Notes: generated by a model not told the origin, from the sequence alone. A stretch of DNA of 64,000 bases from Spirodela intermedia (GCA_902729315.2 LR746264.1:10013878-10077877); one strand, 5' to 3'; positions 47,855-60,889 are shown, numbered from the stretch's first letter. Made by a program: numbers and translations.

Positions 47855-49610
47855 GGTGGATGATCTCTCTTCTCCACTCCTCACATCCTCTTCCTTCACC
47901 ATTTCTCCAATCCAAAGCAAGAGTTATCACCTCTTCGTTAGTAATGAAGGGAACTAGACCTCGAACATGTTGGGTTTGTTGAGTTCGTGTACTGATAGCA
48001 TCCTCTTTCCAACCAGTTTGCAAAGTCCAACAGCTAGGCCCCTCCTTGAAATTCTTGCTGTGGCCACGGCCATAGATTTGACTTCCAGGCGCGTATGTCT
48101 CCCATTGTCTTCTCCGTGACGCTTGTTTGATGCAAGAGTTAACATTGATAAGGCAACAGGGCCCCATGCCAGCGTTTGACTTTTACCGTCTACATTTGAA
48201 AACGGCGCTCAGCAGGATCTTCCCCATCATCAGGTTTGTGAGAATTATGGCCGTTTAAAAATAGAAAAAATCTATGAACTTCATGTCTCACAAAGATATA
48301 TAATAAAAATAGTATGGCATTATTTAGTTTCAAGTCCCGATAACTCATCCAAATCACAAATAAGTCCTACTCTTTCTTGTATCCTCAAAAGCCACATGAT
48401 TTCTACAATTTTCTCCAAGTTAAATGATAAAATATGAATTATATCTTATTAGAATTATATTTCTTAAAGTATTTTAAAATATTAAAATACTTACCATTTA
48501 AATCATAAAAGGTAATCAATTGCATAATATAAGTAAATGTCTTCACAACTATCTCAATCAGCTTGGTTTAGTGAGGAATTAAGGAATCTCTATGATAAAT
48601 CTCATCATTAAATGAATCATTTGTCAAGTGGTTATGTTAAAAATTACTGCCAAATGATAGTCTACATCAATTAGTAATACAAATACATCACAATGTATCT
48701 TATCAAAAAAGGTAGCTAATTACTTAATGTTGTTTAAAATCGTTGGATAAGAAGAAGAGGGAGAGGGCTATTTCTCTTCAACCTACTATGCTAATAATGA
48801 TGATTAAAAAACCTCATTTTACACAAAAGTTTACACAATAAAATCAAGAAAACACAATTTATTGAATTTTGTAATATCTCAATCTAACCCAAAAACTATT
48901 ATATTTCTTAGGCCTCCTCATGTGTAACAAAAGTAGGTCAATTTCTGACCAACTATACATTAGTTTTTTCATGGTCTTATTAAACCTCTTGTACCAGCAG
49001 ATCTTGTTTAATAATAATCCTTTACAGTTCAATGAGAGATAAAATAGATCAAGTTAAAACCTTCAAAATGACACATGAGCATTTGAACAATAAAAGACAT
49101 TTTAGGGCATAGAAATTATTTGTTTTTTGGAACTTCTATTTGAGGGTTCTTTTATAACTTGAAAACCTTGAGCTTTTTTTTCAAAATGTCTCGTGTAAGG
49201 CCTACTTTTTCACCTCTTTTTATACACGTTTTCGAGCAGTGCAAAATTACCATTGTCATCACATAAGGGTCAACGTATGGGGAGTAATTGTTGGCATCCA
49301 ATTCTTAGGGTTTGACTCTTGCGAGTCTGCCTTTAGTTTTGGTCTCAAGTATTGACATTTACAATACACACTTGTTCTAGGTATAAAAACGTACAATTCA
49401 AAGGTCAGAATGATTCTTACTCTCTTTTTTTAAAAAAATTCAGCACCTGATGCAAGTGTCGAGATTGGATTTATTGTTCAAATGATGTCAAACGAAAGGT
49501 TTTGTCAACATATTATGCACAATAACTTTGAGGGATCAATAATAGATCTTAACGATCAAAGTCATGTTTTGGTAGTAAAACCTTCATTTATTTTCCTAAA
49601 CTCAAGAAAA
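47855..49610. repeat. WAK 5' flank (WAK2 copy)
   Basis: Almost identical to 55,046-56,240 up to ~49,040 (only a few differences), then only moderately similar to 56,245-56,720 and 39,560-40,130. No gene is seen. A small TT/AA-rich gap leads into PUB copy B. Confidence 0.75.
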
Positions 49611-49612
49611 AT

Positions 49613-52600
49613 GGCGGTGTTTGAGTTTGCTAAGAGCAGAGCCTGGATATGCCAACGGGATTAATGAATCTTTCTTAATCACCACCAGTGAACAGAATCA
49701 CATTGATGTAAGCTCATTCCGTCTTTCTAGTTATGCTCCACGGGATTATTCGTGCTAAATATAATAATATCTGGGATAGTCAGCGGCTAGGGGTAATGCC
49801 CTCATTTAGACATGGGTAAGCTTCCTGATCAGGGGAAGCGAATGATGTGAGCATCTAAGTATGAAACTCTAGTCGACCTTGGACATCATGAGTATACAAT
49901 TTCTTCACCACCACTGTTTGCCCAGCAACTCCCCCTTGTAGACACAACCGGAGCCCCCTTGACCGATTGTCACGGGTGGATACTCCGGTTCTCCGTTTAA
50001 CCGCCCGAGACCGGCCTCGTCCGTTGCTCCGTCAACGTCGAGCAGCTTCCACGTCACCTGCGGAACTCCCCGAGATCCTACCTACTGCGAGAATGGAACA
50101 CCGAATGTAGTCGTATTACCTCAAGAAGGGCGTACAGAGGGGGAGGAGAAGAGAACAACACGGCCGCTCTTCTCCTTTCCTGGCTTCCACTCTCCACAGC
50201 TCTCCGCCGACTCCTCACTTGCTGCCGTCGAACCGCAGCAATCTCAGCTCCCTCCGCGCACTCCCCACGCTCGCTCTAGAGCTTCCCCTCTCCTGCAGAC
50301 GAGACCCAGCACACTCTCGCTCTGCAGCTCTCTCTCTCTCTCTCTTCTTCCTCTCCTTCCGGTCTCCATTCCGGCAGGCAGAGTCTCCCCCCCCCCCGGT
50401 TCCAGATCGGGTCTGGATTATATTTAATATATGTATATAGGTTGGAATTAAAATACAGTAAATGTCTTATTAGGCCTGGATCTCATAAATTCGGGTAAAC
50501 GGATCTATATACCTCGTAGGAGAAAATTAAAAAAAAAGGGCCGTGGCCCGTTCGCGCCAGATGGCCCACCAGATGGCCCATCTAAAGGAGAGGATTAGTA
50601 CGCGAAATATCTCTTCCCGTCGTGTGTGTGAACGCGCAGCGACAGGACGAGGGAGGAGCAGAGCCCGATCGATTCAACCTCACGGCGCTACCCCTGATCG
50701 AGTCTGCGATAAAAGGAGAAGAGAAACTGAGCTCGACGACCCACCCTCGCGACGCGACGCCCCGTTTGACCCTCCGGCAAGAGAAAAAGAGGAGAACCAG
50801 CCATCCTTGCGGCCCGGCGTTCTCAGATCATGGCTGCAAAGAAGGAGAAACCCGTATCTGTCCTCAGTCATCGTCGAGCATCCATCCAAGACCTGTATCT
50901 TCGGGTTGCGCCTACAAAGAAACGAATGAGATCTGGATGTCACCTCCTCGAGCTTGCCTGAAAAGGAGAGACCTTCTGATCAGACCATTACGTCGCTAAG
51001 TTCTCATTGATCACGAAAGCAAGAAATCTTTATTTTACTCGGTTATTTCCTCCTGTCTTTGTTTTTTTCTATTGCGTGAAGGGGACCCCGACGAACCAGG
51101 AGGAAAAGAACAGGTTGAACTTTATCCACGTGCCGTCTCCTTCAATTGGGTCTGCATCGAACAGAGAAAGATGATCATCCGATTGTCAACATCTTCACGT
51201 CACAATTTGACCAGCAAGATAAGATCAAAATTAAATAAAAAAAAACTCTTTACTTTGATCTAACCTTCAGCAAGAAAGAAAAGGAGAAGCGTTATATTTT
51301 CAGATCAAGTCTACGCTGCAAAGTACTCGTTCATACAAGAAGGTAAAGCTTCTGAAGGTGACCAAATAATTCGGAGACTGCTCTGTATTTTACTATTATT
51401 AATTTCAGAAAAATTGAGGGTTCTTATGCTTTGATATCTAAGGAAAGAGGGTGGAATTATCTGTGTTGGTTTAGGCTATCTAGAGACCGAGAATCTTGGG
51501 GAAGATTTTGGAAAATTTTAAGTTGATTGGAGCTGTACAATCAAAGACAGAGTCCTTGGCCAAAACCGCTGTTTATTTATTGTCTATTGTGTTGATAACT
51601 CTTATTCTGAATATTGAAATTTACAAGAAAAGAAATTTGATCAATTAGATCACAGCCCTTGATCGTGTGCCCTCACCGAGAGGTCAACGCGTCTGACTTC
51701 GGACGCACAGGTAGCTTTCCACATTTTGACCTGGCTGGCAAAGCCAAAGAGTTGACTAAGACAAGCCCAGAAAAGCCCATACATTAAGTAATATAGATTC
51801 TGCTTCCAGTTTTGACCGCTTCATCGAATCCACATGGGCTTCTTTCATTGATCTGATTGCATAAGAATTCCAACGCGGGCTTCGTTCTTTAGTGGAATCA
51901 ACGTTTTCTTACCTTCGAGGGGGATTCCTTCATCTGAGGAAGCGCACAAGGAAACCAGAGCGATGGAAATCAACGATCTTGTAGACGTGGGTAGATTACA
52001 GTTGTCTGAATAACACCATGAGTCGAAAATGGAAAAGCTGCCATCTTCCTTTCGATCCATTTCATCTCCAGACAAGGAAGACGACCATTTGGCGGACCCA
52101 GTTTCAGCCACAGGGCTCGTCTCCTCGGAAGCCTTCGTCGTCCTGACGGCCTTTCCTGACGAACCATATTCCACAAGACGGAGCGAGGTTTTTGGCAGCG
52201 TGTGAGCCCTTCTTCCAGCCCCTCATCATCCCCAGGCAACTGCGGTAGGCACATCAGAAACTTTCAGAAGAAATGGAAGGAACGAAAATCAAAGGTCAAT
52301 AAATAACTGCATAGAGTTTATGAAGAAAAAGTTATTGATATGATTCTCATTCGAAAAAGTTACTTGAAAAACTTTAGGTGCAATCTTCGTGGATGAAGCT
52401 TCGTGATCCAAACTAACAAAGAGGATTAACCTGAGTTCTTGTATTAGAAATGCCCATCACAGTGATTTGACCAATTACCCGGAAGCCATCTAGAGATAAT
52501 TTATCAATTACAACTAGAGATCCCCGGTGTCTGATGATAAAAGAGATGAGCCTGCTCCCTTCTTTTTTCGTTTTTTTTTCTGAGCTTGGGTCAAACCCAA

Positions 52601-52710
52601 AAGCACCAAAATGCCCCAAATGAATCTCAGTTTAGAGGTTGCAAAATTTAACATGGAAAAAAAGGAAAACGAATCGAACAACTGAATGCCGCTGATTCAT
52701 TCAGATGCTC
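49613..52710 (-). pseudogene. PUB copy B: broken USP-kinase-U-box gene
   Basis: 49,613-49,650 is the start of the kinase C-lobe exon, then intron, then 49,855-49,965, the end of the preceding exon (glycine-loop CVYKGEL..TVVVKK). An unrelated insertion follows to ~51,685. 51,690-51,735 matches 62,915-62,970, 51,797-51,860 matches the short exon 63,070-63,150, and 51,900-52,260 matches the CKIWF-type exon, with a deletion that removes the KIWF core and adds frame changes. 52,260-52,710 is the next intron and runs directly into the WAK3 3' end. Most kinase sequence and the U-box are absent. Confidence 0.8.
49970..51685. other. Insertion inside PUB copy B
   Basis: The left part 49,970-50,400 (starting TGTCACGGGTGG, GC-rich, with a CT run and a C run at ~50,390) is unique in the window. 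The right part 50,410-51,680 is shared with PUB copy A. Reading frames up to 128 codons are not conserved between the two copies, so I make no gene call. Confidence 0.55.
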
Positions 52711-55045
52711 CAAATATCACGGCTACCTGTCGACGGATGTGAAGAGGCCGCTGAACTGTCCGGAGACGCCAGCGCCCATGGGTGCGACGAGCGCACCCGC
52801 AGCCGCTCCAGGTCCGTCGCCACTTCCCTCATAGTCGCCCGCTCCTCTCCCATTAAGCTCAGGCACCTTTCTATAACCTTCGCCACCGCTTCCAACTGCT
52901 CCCGACTTGCCTCGTTGCGGATGCGAGGCTCCAGTATGTCGAGCAACTGCTTGCGTCTCACGGCGTGCAGGAAATAAATGGCCAGGTTCTTCTCTTCCTC
53001 GGGCCTCGTCTGGGACAGAGGCTTCTGCCCCGTCAGGAGCTCCGCCAGGACCACCCCGAAGCTGTACACGTCGCTCTTCTCCGTCAGCAGCCCCTTCTGA
53101 AAGTACTCCGGGTCCAGGTACCCCATCGTCCCCTGCACCAAAGTGGTGACCTGGCCCCTCCCTAGAGGGATCACCCTGGACGCTCCGAAGTCCGACACTT
53201 TGGCGGTGTACTCGTTGTCCAGGAGAATATTGGCCGTCTTCACATCCCGATGGACGATCGGCCTGGTGGTCGCAGAATGGAGGTAGGCCAGAGCGCCGGC
53301 AGTCTCTGCGGCAATTCTCAGACGGATATCCCAGGAGAGGGTGGAGACGTGGCCCTCTCCGTGGAGGTGGTGGGTGAGGGTGCCGTTGGGGACGTATTCG
53401 TAGACCAGAAGAGGGACTTGGGTCTCCAAGCAGCAGCCCAGAATCTTGACGACGTTCCGGTGGATGACCTGGGAGAGGACGACTACCTCGTTGATGAACT
53501 GCTCCACCTGGGTCTCGTCCAACACCTTTGACTTCTTAATAGCAACTACTTTCTTATCCGGGAGGATCCCTTTGTAAACGGTGCCGTAGCCTCCCTTCCC
53601 CAGGATTCGGCTCTCGCTGTAGTTGTCGGTGGCCCTCTCCAACTCCTCAGCGCTGAAGATCTTCGCACTCTCGGCTGCGTTTCCATGGGAAGAGATCCGC
53701 TGCTGCAGCATGAGCCCCCCGTTTTGTCTGAAGAAGTTCTCCCTCAGTAGAATCATTCTCCTCTTCCTGAGTGCCCAGTATCCCCAAGAAGCGATCGCGA
53801 TTAAGAACCCGGAGCCCAGGCCGACGCCTGCATCAAGGTCAAGATCAAGTTAATGATCATGATTACGAATAGAAAATTAAACTATGTAATCTCCGATGTC
53901 GATTTGCGAGGTGCTAACCGAGAACAATCTGAACCAGAGGCAACCTCCTGGAGTCGATGCACCCGGTCCCTGACTTCTTGCCGTCGCCGGTGGTGCCGCT
54001 CGGACAGGAGCAGGCGTAGTCGCCAAGGTAGTTTGTGCAGATATGCGAGCAGGGGTTGATGGAGGGATCCGCGCACTCGTCGATATCTGCGGGAAATGTA
54101 GAGAAATGGAATAAAAGGATCCATGGAGAACACGTAACCGGTTAGGTTCTGATTCTACCATCCACCCCCCCTTCCAAAGCACCCTCCCTTCTGTGGCCGT
54201 CTACCTTGACATCCACTCGGGAGATAGGGGTTCCCCTGATAGCCGCTGTTGCACCGACAGACGTAGCCGTTCCCATTGATGGCGTTGAAGCAGTAGCTGT
54301 TGGTGCCACAGCCGTACTTCGACGACTGCGCCGCCACATCGCATGGCTGGCTTCCGAGGGCCCAGTCGAGCACCACCGGAACCGTGCTCTTCCGCGCGAA
54401 GTTGTGCAGATCCGTCATTTGGAAGATAAAGCTGTCCTGGTCCACTAGGAACGCATAGCTACAGGGGCTGAGGTTCAAAGCGGCTGAGCCGTTTCCCCTA
54501 ACGACTACAGAACCCAGCCGCTTGAGGCCGCGAGGTATGGAGACCTGGCAGCATCCGATGCCTCCGCAGGTCCCGCTGTTGATGGTGGAAGCGTTGTTGC
54601 AAAGGGACATACACCCACTGCTGACGTCGAACTCTTCATCTCCCTGGAAGTTCATTGCAACGGTGGTACAGCCGAGGGCAGTGAATTTGTTCCGCCTGGA
54701 CAAGGTATAGGGAGTCCAGGTCACTTCAAATTTGACAACATTCCTGAGGGAAGAATTGTAACAGGCCTTAGCTATAGGCCCCTCCACCACGAGGTCGGCG
54801 TCCCTTATCTCCGACACCACCATTCCATTGCTCAGGAAAAGCTTTGGCGGGTTGATGGAGCTGTCGCATATCATCCTGAACCCCGGTCTGTAGCAGTCCG
54901 GTGCGATGCCGAACGGGTACGGGACGCTGATGTTCCCGCACCGGTCCGGACATCCCGGTAGCGCTCCGCCGGCCGCCTCCGCCGTTGCCGTTGCCCCTGC
55001 CGCCACGAGGAAGAGGTGCAGAAGGAAGCGCCAAAGCAGGGACAT
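52701..55045 (-). CDS. WAK3: wall-associated receptor kinase-like with altered C-terminus
   Basis: Three exons: 55,045-54,205, 54,086-53,919 and 53,827-52,701 (841+168+1,127 nt), giving 711 residues. The signal peptide and first ~75 residues equal WAK2 except one N-to-D change. From VVEGPIA on, the ectodomain is clearly different ([39 protein letters not shown]). Exon 2 and most of the kinase are again nearly identical to WAK2, with all catalytic residues. The last third of the kinase C-lobe diverges ([19 protein letters not shown]), and the protein ends SRDIWSI. The last few codons and stop lie in sequence that matches a PUB intron (52,684-52,720 against 44,557-44,592), so the original 3' end is lost. 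It is probably still a functional kinase, as the change is outside the kinase core. Confidence 0.9.
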
Positions 55046-57180
55046 GGTGGATGATCTCTCTTCTCCACTCCTCACATCCTCTTCCTTCACCATTTCTCCA
55101 ATCCAAAGCAAGAGTTATCACCTCTTCGTAAGTAATGAAGGGAACTAGACCTCGAACATGTTGGGTTTGTTGAGTTCGTGTACTGATAGCATCCTCTTTC
55201 CAACCAGTTTGCAAAGTCCAACAGCTAGGCCCCTCCTTGAAATTCTTGCTGTGGCCACGGCCATAGATTTGACTTCCAGGCGCGTATGTCTCCCATTGTC
55301 TTCTCCGTGACGCTTGTTTGATGCAAGAGTTAACATTGATAAGGCAACAGGGCCCCATGCCAGCGTTTGACTTTTACCGTCTACATTTGAAAACGGCGCT
55401 CAGCAGGATCTTCCCCATCATCAGGTTTGTGAGAATTATGGCCGTTTAAAAATAGAAAAAATCTATGAACTTCATGTCTCACAAAGATATATAATAAAAA
55501 TAGTATGGCATTATTTAGTTTCAAGTCCCGATAACTCATCCAAATCACAAATAAGTCCTGCTCTTTCTTGTATCCTCAAAAGCCACATGATTTCTACAAT
55601 TTTCTCCAAGTTAAATGATAAAATATGAATTATATCTTATTAGAATTATATTTCTTAAAGTATTTTAAAATATTAAAATACTTACCATTTAAATCATAAA
55701 AGGTAATCAATCGCATAATATAAGTAAATGTCTTCACAACTATCTCAATAGCTTGGTTTAGTGAGGAATTAAGGAATCTCTATGATAAACCTCATCATTA
55801 AATGAATCATTTGTCAAGTGGTTATGTTAAAAATTACTGCCAAATGATAGTCTACATCAATTAGTAATACAAATACATCACAATGTATCTTATCAAAAAA
55901 GGTAGCTAATTACTTAATGTTGTTTAAAATCGTTGGATAAGAAGAAGAGGGAGAGGGCTATTTCTCTTCAACCTACTATGCTAATAATGATGATTAAAAA
56001 ACCTCATTTTACACAAAAGTTTACACAATAAAATCAAGAAAACACAATTTATTGAATTTTGTAATATCTCAATCTAACCCAAAAACTATTATATTTCTTA
56101 GGCCTCCTCATGTGTAACAAAAGTAGGTCAATTTCTGACCAACTATACATTGGTTTTTTCATGGTCTTATTAAACCCTCTTGTACCAGCAGATCTTGTTT
56201 AATAATAATCCTTTACAGTTCAATGAGAGATAAAATAGATCAAGCTAAAGCATCCAAAATGTGCATGAGCACAATGTAAGACCTTTCAGGGCATAGAAAA
56301 TTTGAGCTTTTAAGATCATATATTTGAGGGTTCTTTTATAACTTGAAAACCTTGAGCTTTTCTTAAAATGTTCATGCCAAAGACCTATTTTTCACCTATT
56401 TTTATACAGTTTTTTTAGTAGTGGAAAATTACCATTTTCAGCACACAAGGGCCAACACTTAGGGAGTAAGTGTCGACATCTAATTCTTAGTCACAATTGA
56501 GCTTTAGTCACAATTATTGACATTTACAATGCACACTTGGTTTAGCTATCAAAACAAGATTTGAAGGGCACAAATATTCTTACTCTTTCTTTTTGTTGTA
56601 CTGTCAACACTGAATTTATGGTTCAAATGATTTCAAACAGAAAGGTTTTGGTCAACATATTTTTCACAGTAGCCTTGAGGGATCAATTGTAGATCTTAAC
56701 AACCAGTTTTGTACTTTGGTTGTAAAACCTTGCTTTATTTTCTTAAAATCAATATATATATATATTTAATAATCATCAAATTTGCTTATTGAACCTAACA
56801 ATGTCATTATATAGTAGTGACTCGGGCACAAAGATCTAGACTAAGTAGCTTGGGATTAGCTACGCATATGAATTGACACTGTTGACTCAACAGCCTAAGA
56901 CATAAAAAGCATTGACTTCCTAAAGGCCTTTCAAACATAATTTTTCTCGTTGTGATTTCCTCAAGGCACAAAGGCCGAGGAAGTTACACCAGTGGGTAAC
57001 TTCCTCGGCCGCAGAACGATAGTGATTTTTAGCTTGTATGAGCATTGACTATGTGCACTGAGCTAGTAGAATAGAATATAAAGAGCTTATTATCCATTAG
57101 CCTACACTAAATTGATGACAGCTTAACCCAACACGGATGACCAACATCGTAGGTCGAGGCACCGGCCATTTATCAAACTG
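55046..57180. repeat. WAK 5' flank (WAK3 copy) and intergenic DNA
   Basis: 55,046-56,240 nearly equals the WAK2 5' flank. 56,245-57,080 is similar but diverged, also resembling 39,560-40,590 (CTATGTGCACTGAG block at ~57,050 and ~40,545). No gene is seen. Confidence 0.7.
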
Positions 57181-57463
57181 ATGTCATGAGCGTCAAACCT
57201 ATTAGGGCCACCGAAAGTGACAATGTAGTATACAGCCGAGTTCAACAAACTCTCATCTTCCCTACGCCAACCCTTCTGCAGCACTCCAACTCAACCACAA
57301 CTTCCTTCGTAGTTACCCATTCCTCTCCTTTTAAGTTAAGCATCTCTCTCACCTTTGCTGTCATTTCCAACTACGCCTTGCTCATCTCATTTCCAATGTG
57401 CAAGAACCTAATGTGTAAAGAAATCTATCATTCCTCATCACCTCCGAGAAATAAATGGTCGAC

Positions 57464-57750
57464 TTAAACAGTGTTGAGAATTAGAGGATTCTTGTCTCCC
57501 CTTGTTGTATAGTAAAAATCTAATGCAAAATGAAACACAAAATAAGATATGAAGATAATGACAAGAAGAAGCATGATATCAAATTTATGTGGTTCAGAGA
57601 AACTTCTTACTTCCACGACCACACATAGATCAAGATTCTTTCTAGAGATCGTCCCTTGTAGCCCCCTGAGCTTAATAGGAGTTAGCTTCGCATACTTGCT
57701 AAAGAGCCCATAAAGCCCAATTAGACTTAATAGAAGATGAAACACCGAAA
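57464..57750. mobile_element. Insertion in WAK4 pseudogene (first)
   Basis: About 290 bp break the kinase homology. It starts TGTTGAGAATTAGAGG and contains a TTATGTGGTTCAGAGAAACTT-like block, similar to blocks common in plant LTR-type repeats. Identity is uncertain. Confidence 0.4.
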
Positions 57751-58353
57751 CTCCCAACTACTTGCTGCTCAGGCCTCACGCGAGACAACAGTTTCTACCC
57801 TATTAAGAGCTCCGTTAAGACCACCCTAAATATGTACTAGTCGCTCTTCTCCATCAGTATCTCCATCTAGAAGTACTTCGGGTCTAGGTAACCCTTCATC
57901 CCCTGCAGCAAGGTGTTGACATGTCCCCTCCCAATGAGATCAGCCTACACACTCCAATGTCCAACAATTTAGAATTGTAGTTGATATCCAAGAGAATGAT
58001 GGTCATCTTCACATCCTCGTGAACAATCGGCCAAGTTGTTGCAAAATGAAGGTAAGCCAAAATGCCAACAGTCTTTGGCGTAATTCTTAGATGGGCATCT
58101 TAAGAGAGGGTGATGATGTGGTGATCTTCGTGGAGGTGGTGGGTGAGGTGCCGTTGGGGATGTATTCATAGATCAGAAGAGAGACTTGGGTCTCCAAGCA
58201 GCAGCCCAAGAGGACGACCACCTCATTGATGAACTACTCCACCTAGGTCTCATCCAACACCTTAGACTTCTTAATAGCAATCAGTTCCTTATTCGAGATC
58301 TAGTATGTTGATATAATTGTTGGCTCTCACAAACTCGTCTGCACTAAAGACGA

Positions 58354-58730
58354 AAAGAGGTTTTACGATTAGAGATTAAGGATCTAGTGTTGAGAATATA
58401 GAGAATGATAAAACATTTTGAGAATGCATTGAAGTTATACACGAATCTATAAAGTAACAAAAATAGGGTCATCTAATAGCTTACTCAAAGAAAGATGAGA
58501 GGCTTCGAGAGTGACTCTTTGTGCCTTTTTCTAATTTAGTTCATCAAAAGATTATAATAAGATTTGATCTCTATATATATATATATTTATATTTATGTCT
58601 ACACTTACAAGAAATGTCATAATTTCAAATACTTAAGCTTCGATGAATCATTTTAAGTAGAATTAACTCAATAATAACTCAATAATATATAATTCATATA
58701 TAATTGTCTATATTGAGATTAATTCGAACA
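58354..58730. mobile_element. Insertion in WAK4 pseudogene (second)
   Basis: AT-rich sequence breaks the homology between the kinase start and the membrane-span region. It contains TGTTGAGAATATAGAG, similar to the start of the first insertion. It may be a related element; ends are not defined. Confidence 0.35.
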
Positions 58731-59429
58731 TCCATTACTACAACATAAGACACTTATTTTGTCTATGTTCATTCTTCTCTTCTTGATATGTCCACGAGCC
58801 ATCTTGATGAAGAACAAGGAGCTTATGCAACGCCTAAATCCATTGAATGGAAAGATTAGTGTTGTGGTAGGAATGCTGGACATATTACCTCTCACTTTGA
58901 CTAGGGAGGACCTCACCTAAAGCAATTTGAACTAGAGGCAATGTCTCGTAGTCAATGCATCTCGTTCTTGACTTCTTGCCATCACCGGTGGTTCCTTTCA
59001 AGCAAGAGCAAGCATAGCACCCTAGTTCGTTCTTGAAGATCTCCCAAAAGGGGCGGCTGGATGGACCACTCAATTGTGGATATCTAAGAAGAATTGGTGC
59101 CTAAATGAATGGGTTGAAACACTTGCAAAAGAAAAGCAAAATAACTTCGCCGTGACCCCACATCCCCCATCACTTGTTTTGTCAGGGCTCACGAACAGCC
59201 TCAGCAGACTATAGGAGCTGCTGCAGATCATCGTGAACCACGATGTCTAGCAATCCGACACAATGCTGAACAGTATGGGATGCTGATGTTACGACATTGA
59301 TCAGGGCATCCTGGCAGCGCTCCGGCACCCTCCATTGTAAGAACTCGAAAGAAGCGGTGAAGAAGGCACCACCGAAGTGGGAACAAGTGTGCTAGTCTCT
59401 CTTCAACCCTCCTTTCCTCTCCCAAAACT

Positions 59430-59433
<4 letters not shown>

Positions 59434-59526
<93 letters not shown>
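59434..59526. repeat. (TC)n microsatellite, ~93 bp
   Basis: An uninterrupted TC run just upstream of the WAK4 pseudogene start. On the minus strand it reads as an Arg-Glu repeat, which is not a real protein. Confidence 0.97.
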
Positions 59527-59528
<2 letters not shown>

Positions 59529-60851
59529 ATCACACTTTCTTTGGTATTATGAAGGAATTATACTTTGGAAGGTGTGTGGTCCACCTAGGAGTGATGCAGA
59601 CTTCAAGCACACTAGAGATTACTATGTAGTCTTGCTGGAATTATTTTCACGAGCATTATCCAAAGATGACGACATCACCTCCTGTTGCTCTTGTCATTGT
59701 ACTTATTTGGGGTCAACCATCAACGAGATTGGATTGGGAAAACCAAATGGATGATATCCAATAGCAAAAGCCTACTTGCAACCGACAGATGAGTCATTGC
59801 AGAATGGCCAATGCAAGAGCGGCGGGGCCAAGCCCCAAGGGGTGGAGGAAAGGCAGAAGGCATAAGGGAGCACGGGCCCACAAGTCAAAGTTCCTTTTTT
59901 TACCGCCTTCTTTTAGATGTCTATTTAGAGATGGATATTTAGAGATGGCTTCATTGGGTGTAAATTATTTTTGTATATGCGAGAAAGAGAGCTTAGTATT
60001 CGCAGATATTCTCAATGATATAAATTCCCCTTGAAATTAGCAAAATCCCTTGAAGGTGTATTTCATTGTTGACCCTAAGTCATCGCAATTATGAGTATGA
60101 ATACCAAGTTTACATAAAAATAATATTAAGTGATGCATTTATCTAAAATAAAATAAACTTATAGCATAGTAAGAGTGGTACAACAAGTTGTCATTAATTA
60201 TTTCACATTGAAGGAGAAAGATATACCCATTTTCTAAAATAAATTAGTGTAGTCATCGTTTTTAATTTTCAATAGAATATTGAATGAGCCATATTGCTTC
60301 AGCGTAAACTTGTTATAAAGACAAACTAGGAACTTTTTATTTTGCAAGTATACCAAGAACAAATAATTGACTTCAAAAATCTTTTTTCATCTTTTATTAT
60401 TAGTCAAGCTCTTGTAATTCTTGTAATTAGTGTATGGTCGTTTCTAAACACTTTCGTTGATTGTTTTGATATGATCTACCATATTATTAACTTTTAGATT
60501 TATTATTCTATATTTTGTTAAATGTATCAAATCTAAAGTATGTTAGCGGAAAATAGTAAATAATACAAAATGAAGACCAATTAGTGGAGTAATTGACCAT
60601 TTCATTTGCTAATTAATTTTTTATACACATCATTAAATATAAAAATTAAATAGCAATGGTATCAAGAGTAGCTAAGGTAGTGTGAGTCGTAGAGACCTAG
60701 GCTCATAAGCACAAGCTCGACTTTTGAGAGTTGACCACACAACAAGGACGGAACATGCTTAATGCTTGTTGTATGGATTAATGAAGTGGGCATCACGGTG
60801 GACTGAGCGGCTTGTAAAGGGAACTTGCCTTGTACAGTCTAGAGAGAGAGG

Positions 60852-60889
<38 letters not shown>

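Larger units (their letters stand above)
57185..59430 (-). pseudogene. WAK4 pseudogene
   Basis: Degenerate WAK sequence in the right order on the minus strand: kinase C-lobe (57,230-57,463 and 57,755-58,353, with recognisable equivalents of the HRD, DFG and P-loop regions), a membrane-region trace (58,760-58,900), calcium-EGF exon relic (58,915-59,100), and exon 1 start encoding [17 protein letters not shown] (59,270-59,340). It carries many stops and frameshifts, two AT-rich insertions (57,464-57,750 and 58,354-58,730), and most of the ectodomain exon is missing. It is clearly non-functional. The 5' end abuts a long TC repeat. Confidence 0.85.

Noticed and set aside
47577-48167. 196-residue open frame on the minus strand overlapping the start of WAK2 (and its twin at 54,768-55,358)
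   Set aside because: It runs through the WAK 5' leader and then out of frame through the WAK signal peptide and first domain; its residues are a shifted reading of conserved WAK sequence.
50543-50999. Two overlapping frames of 125-128 codons in the PUB-B insertion
   Set aside because: The related insertion in PUB-A does not keep these frames, so there is no sign of protein-level conservation.
59228-59533. Arg-Glu repeat protein with WAK-like end
   Set aside because: The repeat is the TC microsatellite read in antisense; only the [10 protein letters not shown] part is real WAK pseudogene sequence.
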